Source: Theionarchaea archaeon (GTDB lineage Archaea; Methanobacteriota_B; Thermococci; Methanofastidiosales; SZ-28-30). From it: DNA of 64,000 bases. This document shows, piece after piece, positions 56,369 to 64,000 of the stretch. Where the stretch lies: contig JACVGT010000011.1 of assembly GCA_018992685.1 (NCBI GenBank), positions 124,001 to 188,000 on the forward strand. The letters run 5' to 3'. The position numbers were made by a program, and so were the translations under genes. The first letter of the stretch is position 1. Each line of letters opens with the position of its first letter. The notes beneath the pieces are model-generated. The model was not told where the DNA came from. It worked only from the letters and a program-made list of their open reading frames with translations, and did no database searches.

Positions 56369-56999
56369 TTCTCAGACAAAGAAGAGAGAATTGAAGAAAG
56401 TTGCCCCCTCCCTGTACTACTGTACTCCAGATAGGCTGAAACGGTACCCCGCTGCATTGTGTTTCCAGAAGAGAAAAGTCAAAAAATACCGCCTTCAGCA
56501 GAGACAGAAGCATGTGGGTTACATCCTCATGTGGTACAGGATCGAAAATCACGCAGACAAGAACCGTAAAATCGTGCACCGCATGATCGAGAAATCGTTG
56601 GGATTCCCTGTTGCCCGCTCATTGATCGCCTTCCCCTATATACACTATGAGTCAGATATGCCCTTCCTATCTCCCCAGAGGATTTTCACCCGTGCCCAGA
56701 GCTTGGATATTAATATGTCCAGGGTTGGTGTCCTCACCCCCCTCGGGAAGACTCATGAACGCTTGCGAGAAAGAGCAGAGCACTATATGAGAAGCAAGTA
56801 CGAACATCTCATACGACGGGTCTTGAAAGCTCCTCATGACAGGAGGACACGGAGTGAGATTCGCCAGAGCTATAAGAAACTGAAGCACAAGGGAAGAACA
56901 TTATCTGCAATTCTAGGAACTGATGTAACAAAGTTGGAGAGAAAGACATATACTATCATCTGGAAGTGGGAAAAAATAGGACAGACACAAAAAAAATAA
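56349..56999 (+). CDS. Basic protein of unknown function downstream of tgtA
   Basis: A 216-residue, strongly basic protein (many Arg/Lys-rich segments such as YRLQQRQKHV and RRVLKAPHDRRTRSEIR). Family not recognised. ATG 56,349 is preceded by GAGGTG, and lies 20 bases inside the end of tgtA, so it is translationally coupled to it. The charge and the coupling to a tRNA-modification enzyme suggest an RNA-binding role, but nothing proves it. The 3' end runs into an AT-rich region with poly-T tracts. Confidence 0.6.
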   Translation: MPYVILDSQTKKRELKKVAPSLYYCTPDRLKRYPAALCFQKRKVKKYRLQQRQKHVGYILMWYRIENHADKNRKIVHRMIEKSLGFPVARSLIAFPYIHYESDMPFLSPQRIFTRAQSLDINMSRVGVLTPLGKTHERLRERAEHYMRSKYEHLIRRVLKAPHDRRTRSEIRQSYKKLKHKGRTLSAILGTDVTKLERKTYTIIWKWEKIGQTQKK

Positions 57000-57141
57000 A
57001 TGGAAAATTTTTGAGATTTTTATTTGCAAATGTGATATAAATCGGCGATCTGAAACTTATTTTTTATTAAAATCGATGAAGCTGCCTGTCCTGTTGATTT
57101 ATTCTTTTTTTATGCAATATTTGAAGTTTTGCGAGTGCAGC

Positions 57142-57160
57142 GAAAAGATTTTATAAACGG
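57142..57160 (+). promoter_or_regulatory. Promoter of first LysW-like gene
   Basis: GAAAAGATTTTATAAACGG carries the BRE/TATA. The same 19 bases occur at 57,746-57,764 before the second copy. The ribosome site GGAGGTGAT follows about 15 bases later. Confidence 0.8.
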
Positions 57161-57188
57161 TAAAAGATCAAGGCGGGAGGTGATACAC

Positions 57189-57362
57189 ATGATACTGGAA
57201 TGCCCCATCTGTGATGCAACGATCACAATAAACAATCCCAAGGAAGGAGCCATTGTGGTATGCGAGGAATGTGATACAGAGTTCGAGCTTGTTCAGTTCG
57301 ATGATGAATGGGATCTCTTGGAAGTTGGAGAAGAAGACTGGGAAGAGGAAGAGGATTTCTGA
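57189..57362 (+). CDS. LysW-like amino-group carrier protein, copy 1
   Basis: Small acidic protein of 57 residues with an N-terminal zinc ribbon (CPICD and CEECD) and an acidic tail ending EVGEEDWEEEEDF. It is homologous to LysW/ArgW, the carrier that holds alpha-aminoadipate or glutamate during lysine or arginine synthesis. Canonical carriers end in EDWGE with a C-terminal Glu that receives the substrate; here the tail runs on past EDWE and ends in Phe, so charging must differ or be absent. ATG 57,189 is fixed by GGAGGTGAT upstream. No lysX or argX is in the window. Confidence 0.8.
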   Translation: MILECPICDATITINNPKEGAIVVCEECDTEFELVQFDDEWDLLEVGEEDWEEEEDF

Positions 57363-57792
57363 TTTATCTTCCTTGACTTTTTTTATTTTCATGCATGGAG
57401 TTAGCTTCAAATCATTGCTTCTTAATTTTTGAATATCCTGATGAGTACAGACTTCTCAAGAAGACACGAATTGCTGAGTGGATTCTTGTGGGAAGACTAT
57501 GAGACGCTCTCTGTGAACTCTGTGTCTTGTGAATGCGGGCAGGGCGCACGCTGATGCTGTGAAAGCTTTTGATGGAATAATAGGACAGACACCGGGTAAC
57601 TTAGAATGACGAGAAAGAGGAGATTATGAGGTAGCTCCATATTGAGTGACATTCTGTAATTTATTTTTTCATTTTTATTATCCATGGTGCCGATAAGAAG
57701 GGTTAAATCCATCTTTTGACGTGTAACACCACGAGGAAATCAATAGAAAAGATTTTATAAACGGGCTAATCAACGCCACCGAGGTGTTCTAC
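57363..57792. other. AT-rich spacer with terminator and second promoter
   Basis: Contains a plus-strand poly-T stretch just after copy 1 (CTTGACTTTTTTTATTTTC), probably its terminator, and the promoter of copy 2 at 57,746-57,764. The 350 bases between have no gene that I can support. Confidence 0.5.
57746..57764 (+). promoter_or_regulatory. Promoter of second LysW-like gene
   Basis: Identical 19-base BRE/TATA stretch to that at 57,142-57,160. GAGGTG lies just before ATG 57,793. This shows that promoter and gene were duplicated together. Confidence 0.8.
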
Positions 57793-57966
57793 ATGATGTT
57801 GGAGTGTCCAATTTGTGACGCCGCTATCAACGTGAAGAATCCACAAGAAGGAGATATCGTTACCTGCAAGGAATGCGATACAGAGTTCGAGCTTGTTCAG
57901 TTCGATGATGAATGGGATCTCTTAGAAGTGGGAGAGGAAGACTGGGAAGAGGATAAAGATCTCTAA
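57793..57966 (+). CDS. LysW-like amino-group carrier protein, copy 2
   Basis: Second carrier-like protein, also 57 residues, with zinc-ribbon pairs CPICD and CKECD and the tail EVGEEDWEEDKDL. The middle of the gene is almost identical in DNA to copy 1 (46 bases in a row from CGATACAGAGTTC region), while the ends differ, which suggests gene conversion or recent duplication. The C-terminal residue is Leu, again not the Glu required by known LysW chemistry. ATG 57,793 follows GAGGTG at 57,782-57,787. A second ATG follows at once. Confidence 0.8.
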   Translation: MMLECPICDAAINVKNPQEGDIVTCKECDTEFELVQFDDEWDLLEVGEEDWEEDKDL

Positions 57967-58060
57967 TCTGTCTTCCTTCTTTTATTTTTGTTCTTCTATC
58001 GAGAAAGGATTGCCCAGGCTGGAGGTCAGTGTCAATTGCATCTGGCTGAAAAGCAGATGA

Positions 58061-59407
58061 TCATGCCATTCTTCTTCTGTACAGTGCTGCAATTATCAAA
58101 GTTATTGAAAGTCCTGCTATTCCAGCTATCCAGTATGGATTGATCCATTCTCTGCCTTTTTCTGGTGAGGATACTTTTGTCGGAACAGGAGACACAGAAG
58201 AAGGGGTGATTTCTCGTGGGGAAGAAGATTCAGGAGGTTCAGGGCTGGGCGTGTCAGGAGGTACGTAGCCAGGCACACCATAACAGTGGACAATCCCATC
58301 CACCGATCCGATGTAGAGGGCACCTCCTGCAATTGCAGGGGAAGATTCGGCAATTTCTCCTGTTTCCATAAGCCAAACTAGCTCACCGGTCTCCCCTTCA
58401 AGACAATATACGTATCCATCATGAGACCCGATGTATACCTTCCCATCGACTGCAGCAGGAGATGAGTCGATATCGTCGCCTGTTTCATAGGACCACACTA
58501 GCTCGCCACTATCACTATCGAGACAATATACAAAGTTATCCCCTGATCCAATATACACGTTCCCATTCATTACCGCGGGTGAGGAATACACAATTTCCTC
58601 TCCAGTATCAAACACCCAGACCAATTCCCCGGTATATGCATCAAAACAATAGAAATAGGAGTCACAGCAAGGATACACATACGAGCCAAAATATACTTTA
58701 CTTCCGTAGACTGTGGGAGAGGAACGCACTCTGACATAGTGTTCTCCCATTGAGTAAGACCAGAGAAGCTGGCCTGTATCTGCTGAGAGGCAATAGACGA
58801 TAGTGTCTCGAGCACCTACAAAAACTCTTCCATCATAAACAGCAGGAGAGGAAGCGATCCATACTCCCGTCTCATAGGCCCAGAGGACTTCTCCCGTATC
58901 TGCTGAAAGGCAATATACCTTTGTATCCCCAGACCCTACGTATACTTCTCCTTCCACTACAACAGGTGAAGTCCACACTGCCTGACCAGTTCTGTATGTC
59001 CAGACTGCCTCTCCTGTCTTCGCATCAAGACAGTACACCGAATGGTCATTCGACCCAATGTACACCTTTCCATTGCTCACAGCAGGAGAAGATACCACTT
59101 CACCTTCTGTCTGGTATGTCCAGACTGCCTCTCCTGTCTTCGCATCAAGACAGTACACCGAATGGTCATTCGACCCAATGTACACCTTTCCATTGCTCAC
59201 AGCAGGAGAAGATGCCACAGCACCGCCCGTTTGATACGTCCACAGCTCCTCCAATTTGTCAGGCAGGCTACACTGAGAATATCCTGTGTGTACAGCATTC
59301 AACCTGAACATGGGCCAATCACAGAATGTCTGAGACATGCACCATGAACTGGCATATCCAGCACACAATACCAGTACCAGGACACTGACTCCGCATTTCC
59401 ATTTCAT
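58061..59407 (-). CDS. Secreted PQQ-type beta-propeller protein with C-terminal anchor
   Basis: Exported protein of 448 residues. After a signal peptide come about eight PQQ/BamB-like repeats, each containing VYCLDxxTGE-like and SSPAVxNGKVYIGS motifs. A Pro/Ser-rich linker (SPEPPESSSP) and a C-terminal membrane segment (IAGIAGLSITLIIAALY) with RRRMA anchor it to the cell. Two neighbouring repeat units are identical at DNA level over 100 bases. It is probably a surface adhesion or scaffold protein; PQQ is not expected as a cofactor. TATA GGTTTAAATAG near 59,453 serves the minus strand. Confidence 0.85.
   Translation of the reverse strand: MKWKCGVSVLVLVLCAGYASSWCMSQTFCDWPMFRLNAVHTGYSQCSLPDKLEELWTYQTGGAVASSPAVSNGKVYIGSNDHSVYCLDAKTGEAVWTYQTEGEVVSSPAVSNGKVYIGSNDHSVYCLDAKTGEAVWTYRTGQAVWTSPVVVEGEVYVGSGDTKVYCLSADTGEVLWAYETGVWIASSPAVYDGRVFVGARDTIVYCLSADTGQLLWSYSMGEHYVRVRSSPTVYGSKVYFGSYVYPCCDSYFYCFDAYTGELVWVFDTGEEIVYSSPAVMNGNVYIGSGDNFVYCLDSDSGELVWSYETGDDIDSSPAAVDGKVYIGSHDGYVYCLEGETGELVWLMETGEIAESSPAIAGGALYIGSVDGIVHCYGVPGYVPPDTPSPEPPESSSPREITPSSVSPVPTKVSSPEKGREWINPYWIAGIAGLSITLIIAALYRRRMA
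58994..59213. repeat. 120-base tandem repeat within PQQ-like gene
   Basis: Bases 58,994-59,093 are identical to 59,114-59,213 (100 bases, period 120 bases), including the stretch CTGCCTCTCCTGTCTTCGCA. The unit corresponds to one propeller blade, so one blade was copied recently or homogenised by gene conversion. Confidence 0.9.
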
Positions 59408-59816
59408 AGTATCGCCTTCTGTCTGCTGATAGATGGCATAATTTGGGCTCTATTTAAACCTTTTGTGGGGTCAGTGCAATGGGAAGATCGTGAGCATAGG
59501 TCATCAATTCAGGCTGCCCAGGGTTACCCCAGTGTTCTATCATTGCTGGTCCTCCCGATTTTTCAGTTGACGGTGGATAATTCCATTTCGATTAGTTTCA
59601 AACAGCAGGAAAACTCAGAGTCCTGGATTGTTGATTGTACTCTTGAACTGGAACCTACCATTCTTCGAGGCAGGAAGACCTCCGTCTCTTGTGTATCCAC
59701 CGAGTCTCAGATGTTTAAAAGAACGTATGAAGAGGGAAATTGACTCTCTTGAGTCTAGGAAGGGCAGAAAGCATGCTTCGTTGAGTGCATCTGTCCAGAA
59801 TACCTGCACACAATGA
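59408..59816. other. Intergenic region
   Basis: The left end holds the minus-strand TATA (near 59,453) for the PQQ-like gene. The remaining 340 bases show short open frames with no ribosome site or homology that I recognise. Confidence 0.4.
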
Positions 59817-60884
59817 CTATTCCTTCCTTTCTGTGCGCACGTTGTAGACGATCCACCACACTCCACATGAGAGAGCTATTGATAACACTATCGACGTGAT
59901 TAGTGCCCTCTCCACGAAGGCATATGGGTTCTCCGCGTACGATACGTGGAATATCACCTTCTGGATCAGGGAACCGGTCCTCATCACGTACTCTTCATGA
60001 ACGATTCTGTCCTGTTCAGAATGAATGTGGGGATACAACCTGTTGGTCGATCTTGTAATGCCTGCAGCTGGTATTCCTTTTCTGTTGAAAGGGACATGAT
60101 CACTAAATAGAGGGCCAATAGAGGGGGTTCCCTCATCTGATAGTCCATATATGAGCTGTGCAAGCCAGAATGAGGCAAACCTGTGAGATCTCAAGCAGGA
60201 AATGTGAAGATCTTCCCCTACACCCACTGTATCAACGCAGATTACGCCTTTCAGATTCGTCTGAAGAGCATCTGCCATGTCGGTGGACTCTGTCAATCCC
60301 TTTTCTTCGCCCGTAAAGAAGGTGATCATGAGCGTGTTCTTGGGAGATTCAGGGATATCCAATTCCAGCAGGATAGCCACTCCTGAAGCATTGTCATCTG
60401 CACCCGGGGAGTCCTCCACCGTGTCAAAGTGAGCACAGAAGAGAAAGGATTCCTCTTTTTCTCCCTGGATTGTGGCTGTGACGTTTGTGTGGTATTCTGG
60501 TGATAATCCCTTCTGGTGTAATATTCTTTCAATGTAGGAAGCAGCCTCCTCTTCTTTTTCACTGGAGTAGGGCCTGGGGCCAACAGCTGTGGAAAGATAA
60601 TCTACGTGGATGAGCGGATCCCCTGTGTACGACAAACTGTAGTCAGGTGCAAACCATGAGGTTAGAGGGGAGATGGTCAGAAAGAAGAAGACAAATGAAA
60701 AAGTTGTTACAAACAAGAGAGATTCAGTCCATTTCTTATGTGCAACAACGTTGAAAAACCACAGTAAAACCAGAAAGAGTATCAGTTCATGGACCATATA
60801 GATGTAATATGGGAAGGGATACCCAACAACAAGTGAGGAGACAATGGTGGCCAGCAACACTGAGAGGGCTAAGAAAGGTTTCAC
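59817..60884 (-). CDS. M28-family membrane aminopeptidase
   Basis: Zinc peptidase of family M28 with membrane segments at both ends, 355 residues. About three hydrophobic segments occupy the first 80 residues, and the last lies near residues 325-345. The zinc and catalytic residues read FCAHFDTVEDSPGADDNASG (His, Asp, Asp), FFTGEEKGL (two Glu), a VDTVGVG Asp, and SDHVPFNRKGIPAAG (His). Such enzymes remove N-terminal residues from peptides outside the cell. It may work with the surface proteins encoded nearby, but this is inference. Confidence 0.87.
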   Translation of the reverse strand: MKPFLALSVLLATIVSSLVVGYPFPYYIYMVHELILFLVLLWFFNVVAHKKWTESLLFVTTFSFVFFFLTISPLTSWFAPDYSLSYTGDPLIHVDYLSTAVGPRPYSSEKEEEAASYIERILHQKGLSPEYHTNVTATIQGEKEESFLFCAHFDTVEDSPGADDNASGVAILLELDIPESPKNTLMITFFTGEEKGLTESTDMADALQTNLKGVICVDTVGVGEDLHISCLRSHRFASFWLAQLIYGLSDEGTPSIGPLFSDHVPFNRKGIPAAGITRSTNRLYPHIHSEQDRIVHEEYVMRTGSLIQKVIFHVSYAENPYAFVERALITSIVLSIALSCGVWWIVYNVRTERKE

Positions 60885-61134
60885 AAGAGGAAATTGAGGA
60901 GATACCTTTTATGGCTTGCGCCCTTGGATTCTCGTCTGCCGGTACATGGTGGATACTTTCGCAAGATGCTTCCTCTCTTACTCGATTCGGGGCACTGGTT
61001 CCTGAAACTGACATCCTGAAGGTTCCTATCCTATCTGCTCGACCGTCACGCCACAAGAAAGTCTCGACACCGTAAGAAGCCTATTATCTCAGGGACCCTG
61101 TTTCTTGTGGAAACTGCGTAGACTTGAGATGGAT

Positions 61135-62037
61135 TCAGGTCAAAAACAGGAGCAGTACTGTCAGTGAACCGATGCTGGCTATGGTAGATGTCAGAACTGC
61201 ACTGGAAACAAATCCGGGTTCTGCATCGAATTCAATGGCAATCAAGACAGAATTAATGGCCGTAGGCATGGAACATTCAACAATCAAGATACTCCGCAAT
61301 ACACCCTCTATTCCCATTAAACTGGTGAGAGCAACGCCGATAAGAGGAGATAGCCCCAATCGCAAGATATTAACCAGTAAGAGTGATTTGAAATCTTTGT
61401 TCATATGCGTATTGCAGAGTTGAATACCCAGAAGCACCATGCACACGGGGATGGCGGCAGATCCCAGGAGGCCGACTGATTTTCCCACGAAAGAGGGAAC
61501 TTCTACATGGAGTGAGCTGATGAGAGATGCTATTACTACTGCATATATGAGTGGGATTTTGAATACGTTCAGAAAGGACTCCTTGAAGCTGGACTTACCC
61601 CTAGATGCGATGTACACGGCAAGCGTGTACATGATGATTGATCCATACATCATGTAGGCCAGCGCACTGATTGTTCCTTCTTCACCAAAGGCAAAGGTGC
61701 ACAAGGGGACGCCATAGTTGCCTGAGTTGGTAAAGAGGACTGACAGGAGGAATGCACTCTCTACAGTCTTCTCCAGATTGAGAAGTCTACAGGCTGTGAG
61801 GGATATGATGTAGAGGATTCCCGTAAACCCCACCACGAAGACTCCAATAACTGCTAGGCTGCCCAGGACATCTCTGTCTATGAACGTAGTGAAGACTAGC
61901 GAAGGAAGGAGGATATAGATACTGAGGTGGGCTATGGAACGTGTGTCCGGGTTCTTGGTCTTACCCAGCAGGACACCAATCCCAAATATAAGGAATATGG
62001 GGAAGAGTACGTCCATGAGCACCTGGATGAGGTCCAT
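61135..62037 (-). CDS. AEC-family transporter (auxin efflux carrier-like)
   Basis: Membrane protein of 300 residues with about ten hydrophobic segments in two five-helix halves. The segments LMDVLFPIFLIFGIGVLLGK and FTNSGNYGVPLCTFAFGEEG, and the closing SMPTAINSVLIAIEFDAEPG, match the Mem_trans/AEC family, whose members export or take up organic acids such as malate. The substrate is not known. Start ATG is at 62,037; no ribosome site is obvious, and the leader may be short. Confidence 0.87.
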   Translation of the reverse strand: MDLIQVLMDVLFPIFLIFGIGVLLGKTKNPDTRSIAHLSIYILLPSLVFTTFIDRDVLGSLAVIGVFVVGFTGILYIISLTACRLLNLEKTVESAFLLSVLFTNSGNYGVPLCTFAFGEEGTISALAYMMYGSIIMYTLAVYIASRGKSSFKESFLNVFKIPLIYAVVIASLISSLHVEVPSFVGKSVGLLGSAAIPVCMVLLGIQLCNTHMNKDFKSLLLVNILRLGLSPLIGVALTSLMGIEGVLRSILIVECSMPTAINSVLIAIEFDAEPGFVSSAVLTSTIASIGSLTVLLLFLT

Positions 62038-62581
62038 GGGTAGGCGTTGTGATGGGTCTTAAAAAGATTGTGGGTATTCACTCCATCTTGCATGGTAAAG
62101 GACTGAGTCGTACCATCCGTATAATCAGAAATCAGGGAACGACAAACGGTAGTAGCGAATGGATCAGTCTTTACAAACAGCAAGTTGAAGTCAGAGATCC
62201 GTACGTATGCGTCCGGACATGAATCTTCATTTTATGTCCTTTTATTTTTTATTATCATTTCCATTATTCTTAAAAAGAAATTTTCATCATCATTCTAAAT
62301 GTCGTGTGCGGTTTTTTTATTAATTATCCACCGACTTTGAAATCGGGTCGCGAAATTCGCAGAGTCCGCAAGCTTTATAAAGAATGGAGCCCTCTACTTA
62401 TTATAACTGGAAGGTACTGGTTGGAAGGGTAAATCCCCCCGAGGCTCAACAAACCATTGCCCCCATAACCTTCTTCTCAAACACTGAGGCCTCTCAGCGG
62501 AGAGCCCATATTCCAACTCTCCTTCCGACTTCTGCTTTTCACGAGATACTCTCTCTGCTGGTGGGTAGAAGGTCATGATCC
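62038..62581. other. Non-coding region with an orphan promoter
   Basis: Contains a strong plus-strand TATA (GCTTTATAAAG at 62,372-62,382) with no gene behind it: the next plus-strand gene is 800 bases away. The 180 bases that follow could encode a small RNA, but they match no RNA class that I recognise. The left half is AT-rich with poly-T tracts near 62,240. Confidence 0.45.
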
Positions 62582-63058
62582 TCATTCTCCATCAAAGGTG
62601 AACAGATCCACGATCCTCCTGGCAGGCTCAAATGCTTTGCAAAATCGTCTCAGACCTGGTACTGCTTCAATCTGTCCCCTTTCATCCCTGTAGGCATGCA
62701 GTCCATCAGGGAATACCAGGTCTCTGCGATCCTTATTGGCGAATGCTACAATGACACTGACAATATACACTGTATTCTCCTGGGGATCGGGAAGGTTCAC
62801 CGTTTTATCATAAGATATATCAGTGATATCCACACCGTCAACAGTTTCGGAACGCCTCTCAGTTTCTTTCACTCGCGCCACCTTTCCACTTCGTGGAATT
62901 ATGATATCCTTTTCACCCTGTCGGATGACCACATCATGAGGGGTTAAATTTATGAGGACGGGTTTTTTCTTTTCAAAAAGGCTCTTGACTTTCTGAAAGA
63001 CCTTTGAAAAAAGGTTGAAAGCCTGCTTTGTGCTATCTGAAAACAAATCCCAACTCAT
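62582..63058 (-). CDS. Phage-like conserved protein (NLTPHDVVI family)
   Basis: A 158-residue protein with LINLTPHDVVIRQG, IIPRSGKVARVKE, LPDPQENTVYIVSVIVA and a DRRDLVFPDG segment. This pattern occurs in small proteins of phages and of mobile regions in bacteria and archaea, with no known function. I favour ATG 63,058: a TATA (CCTTTAAGA, minus strand, near 63,086) lies about 28 bases upstream, so the message is leaderless; ATG 63,076 would be too near. The first 30 residues are helical and basic. It may be a relic of a provirus. Confidence 0.65.
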   Translation of the reverse strand: MSWDLFSDSTKQAFNLFSKVFQKVKSLFEKKKPVLINLTPHDVVIRQGEKDIIIPRSGKVARVKETERRSETVDGVDITDISYDKTVNLPDPQENTVYIVSVIVAFANKDRRDLVFPDGLHAYRDERGQIEAVPGLRRFCKAFEPARRIVDLFTFDGE

Positions 63059-63195
63059 GACGAGATGTTCTTCCATGACATCTTAAAGGTTTCCCACCGT
63101 CCTTTCTCCCTCCTGACAAGGGGTTCACATCCCCTCTCACCGACCTGAAGTGGATCAGCACCCAACCCTTTTATGTGACGACTCAAACACTGATC

Positions 63196-63738
63196 ATGCT
63201 CACGCAAGAACAAGGCCAGTACCTGGTAAATCTAGCCAGGAAAAATATTGCTCACTTTCTCAAGACTGGAACAGCACTTCCTATCAACGGCTTTCCCACC
63301 ATTCTCAACGAGAAAAGAGGTGTATTCGTCACTCTCAAGAAGAACGAGCATCTCAGGGGCTGCATCGGGTATCCAGAGCCTGTCTACCCTTTAATCGAGG
63401 CACTCTTGGATTCTTCGATTTCTGCAGCGGTGAGAGATCCCCGGTTTCCACCTGTTACCGCCTCTGAAATGGAGACTGTTACTGTGGAGGTTACTGTCCT
63501 GACAGAACCGACCCCCATCAAGCCAGATCCTGCCAACGTCACTATTGGAAAGGACGGTCTCATGATAGAACAGGGTATGTTCAAGGGCATCCTTCTCCCC
63601 CAGGTACCCGTGGAATGGGAGTGGGATTCTGAAGAATTCCTTTGCCAGGCGTGTATCAAGGCAGGACTCCCTCCAGATTGTTGGCTGGACAAGAAAACTG
63701 TCGTCTACGCATTCCAGGGTCAGATCTTCTCTGAGTGA
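63196..63738 (+). CDS. AMMECR1-domain protein
   Basis: Archaeal AMMECR1-domain protein of 180 residues. The motif LRGCIGY is clear (residues near 55), followed by the AAVRDPRFPPVTASEM segment and EWEWDSEEFLCQACIKAGL near the C-terminus, all typical of the family. Archaeal members often sit near genes for radical SAM or MEMO1-like proteins; the function remains uncertain. I chose ATG 63,196 because a TATA (CTTTTATG, centre near 63,170) lies 26 bases upstream. The frame could extend to GTG 63,175. Confidence 0.92.
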   Translation: MLTQEQGQYLVNLARKNIAHFLKTGTALPINGFPTILNEKRGVFVTLKKNEHLRGCIGYPEPVYPLIEALLDSSISAAVRDPRFPPVTASEMETVTVEVTVLTEPTPIKPDPANVTIGKDGLMIEQGMFKGILLPQVPVEWEWDSEEFLCQACIKAGLPPDCWLDKKTVVYAFQGQIFSE

Positions 63739-63806
63739 GAGTTCATATTTTCCGGAAAGCGTAGGCTTTGCATGCTTTTCTTACATTACCCAAAGTGAAG
63801 AGAAAC

Positions 63807-63816
63807 CTTTATATAC
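63807..63816 (+). promoter_or_regulatory. TATA box of glutamine synthetase gene
   Basis: CTTTATATAC, with an AAAC BRE-like stretch before it, lies 25 bases upstream of ATG 63,836. The transcript is probably leaderless. Confidence 0.75.
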
Positions 63817-63835
63817 AGGGATACCCAACGTACAT

Positions 63836-64000
63836 ATGCACACCCCTGAAGACATTGTTGACTTTTGTGAAGAAAGAAACATCCGGCTCATAAAATTACA
63901 GTTTGCTGACCTCGTGGGAGAACTGAAACAATTCGAGGTTCCTCTCAAGATCTTTCCCAAGGCACTTGAAGAAGGACTGAGCTTTGACGGTTCATCCGTC
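63836..64000 (+). CDS. glnA: Glutamine synthetase, N-terminal part
   Basis: The first 55 codons of type I glutamine synthetase, running off the window end. It reads MHTPEDIVDFCEERNI, then LIKLQFADLVGELKQFEVP and ends at LSFDGSSV, the FDGSS signature of the N-terminal beta-Grasp domain. The full enzyme joins glutamate and ammonia with ATP and would be about 440 residues. The start is fixed by the TATA box 25 bases upstream. Confidence 0.95.
   Translation, partial: MHTPEDIVDFCEERNIRLIKLQFADLVGELKQFEVPLKIFPKALEEGLSFDGSSV

Noticed and set aside
62400-62580. RNase P or SRP RNA downstream of the orphan TATA
   Set aside because: Neither the conserved RNase P core (GAGGAAAGTCC type) nor the SRP helix 8 motif is present on either strand.
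1-64000. tRNA and rRNA genes
   Set aside because: I looked for T-arm GGTTCGAATCC-like stretches and found none in a tRNA context; chance GTTCAAATC near 46,968 has no acceptor or anticodon arm.
1-64000. CRISPR arrays
   Set aside because: No regularly spaced direct repeats. The only strict tandem repeat is the blade duplication at 58,994-59,213, which is coding.

Overview
The window is archaeal. It carries an aRF1 release factor with NIKS and GGQ motifs, an archaeosine tRNA-guanine transglycosylase, an archaeal-type UMP kinase, LysW-like carrier proteins, an S-layer protein, BRE/TATA promoters and many genes with no leader or a leader of only a few bases. A tungsten-type aldehyde:ferredoxin oxidoreductase, several [4Fe-4S] proteins, a flavodoxin and a DPSL ferritin suggest an anaerobic life with oxidative-stress defences. 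I place it among euryarchaeotal or Thermoplasmata-like sediment lineages, but cannot fix the taxon. No rRNA, tRNA or CRISPR array was seen.

Layout. 0.2-3.6 kb: an esterase-like lipoprotein and an AOR plus ferredoxin operon. 3.8-8.0 kb: two paralogous ABC-2 exporter pairs; the second ATPase has lost its N-terminus where it meets a truncated GNAT gene. 8.6-9.4 kb: DPSL ferritin and a cytochrome b5-like protein. 9.4-18.2 kb: accessory DNA with TolB-like and membrane proteins, a decayed copy of the CPBP/S-layer segment found intact at 39.7-43.7 kb, a phosphotransferase and transposase remnants. 18.2-25.1 kb: a four-gene operon of DUF499 ATPase, PglZ-like protein, DUF1156 DNA methylase and an unknown small protein, which looks like a reduced BREX/Pgl-type defence locus. 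25.6-31.6 kb: cupin, Ntn hydrolase, metallopeptidase, Cys-rich protein, a crotonase with an internal deletion, and an aldo/keto reductase. 31.7-37.8 kb: a fucose isomerase-like protein, a ferredoxin, a PfkB sugar kinase, a flavodoxin and a GH5 glycosidase. 38-44.7 kb: TolB-like lipoprotein, CPBP protease, QueG-like protein, S-layer protein and an ATP-cone/Mrr protein. 44.9-50.6 kb: heliorhodopsin, CDF transporter, an unusual thioredoxin reductase and a gingipain-like peptidase. 50.6-57 kb: a core information-processing island (UMP kinase, aRF1, TgtA) that also holds a Kiwa-like pair, kwaA and a kwaB fused to a PKD domain. 57-64 kb: twin LysW-like proteins, a PQQ propeller protein, M28 peptidase, AEC transporter, a phage-like protein, AMMECR1 and the start of glutamine synthetase.

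The strongest leads are the reduced BREX/Pgl-like operon, the KwaB-PKD Kiwa locus, the heliorhodopsin, the thioredoxin reductase without an NADPH motif, the AOR with Asp in place of a cluster cysteine, and the LysW twins whose C-terminus is not the canonical EDWGE. Several genes show fresh rearrangement: head-to-head truncation, block duplication and an in-frame internal deletion. All family calls come from reading motifs by eye; no database search was possible.
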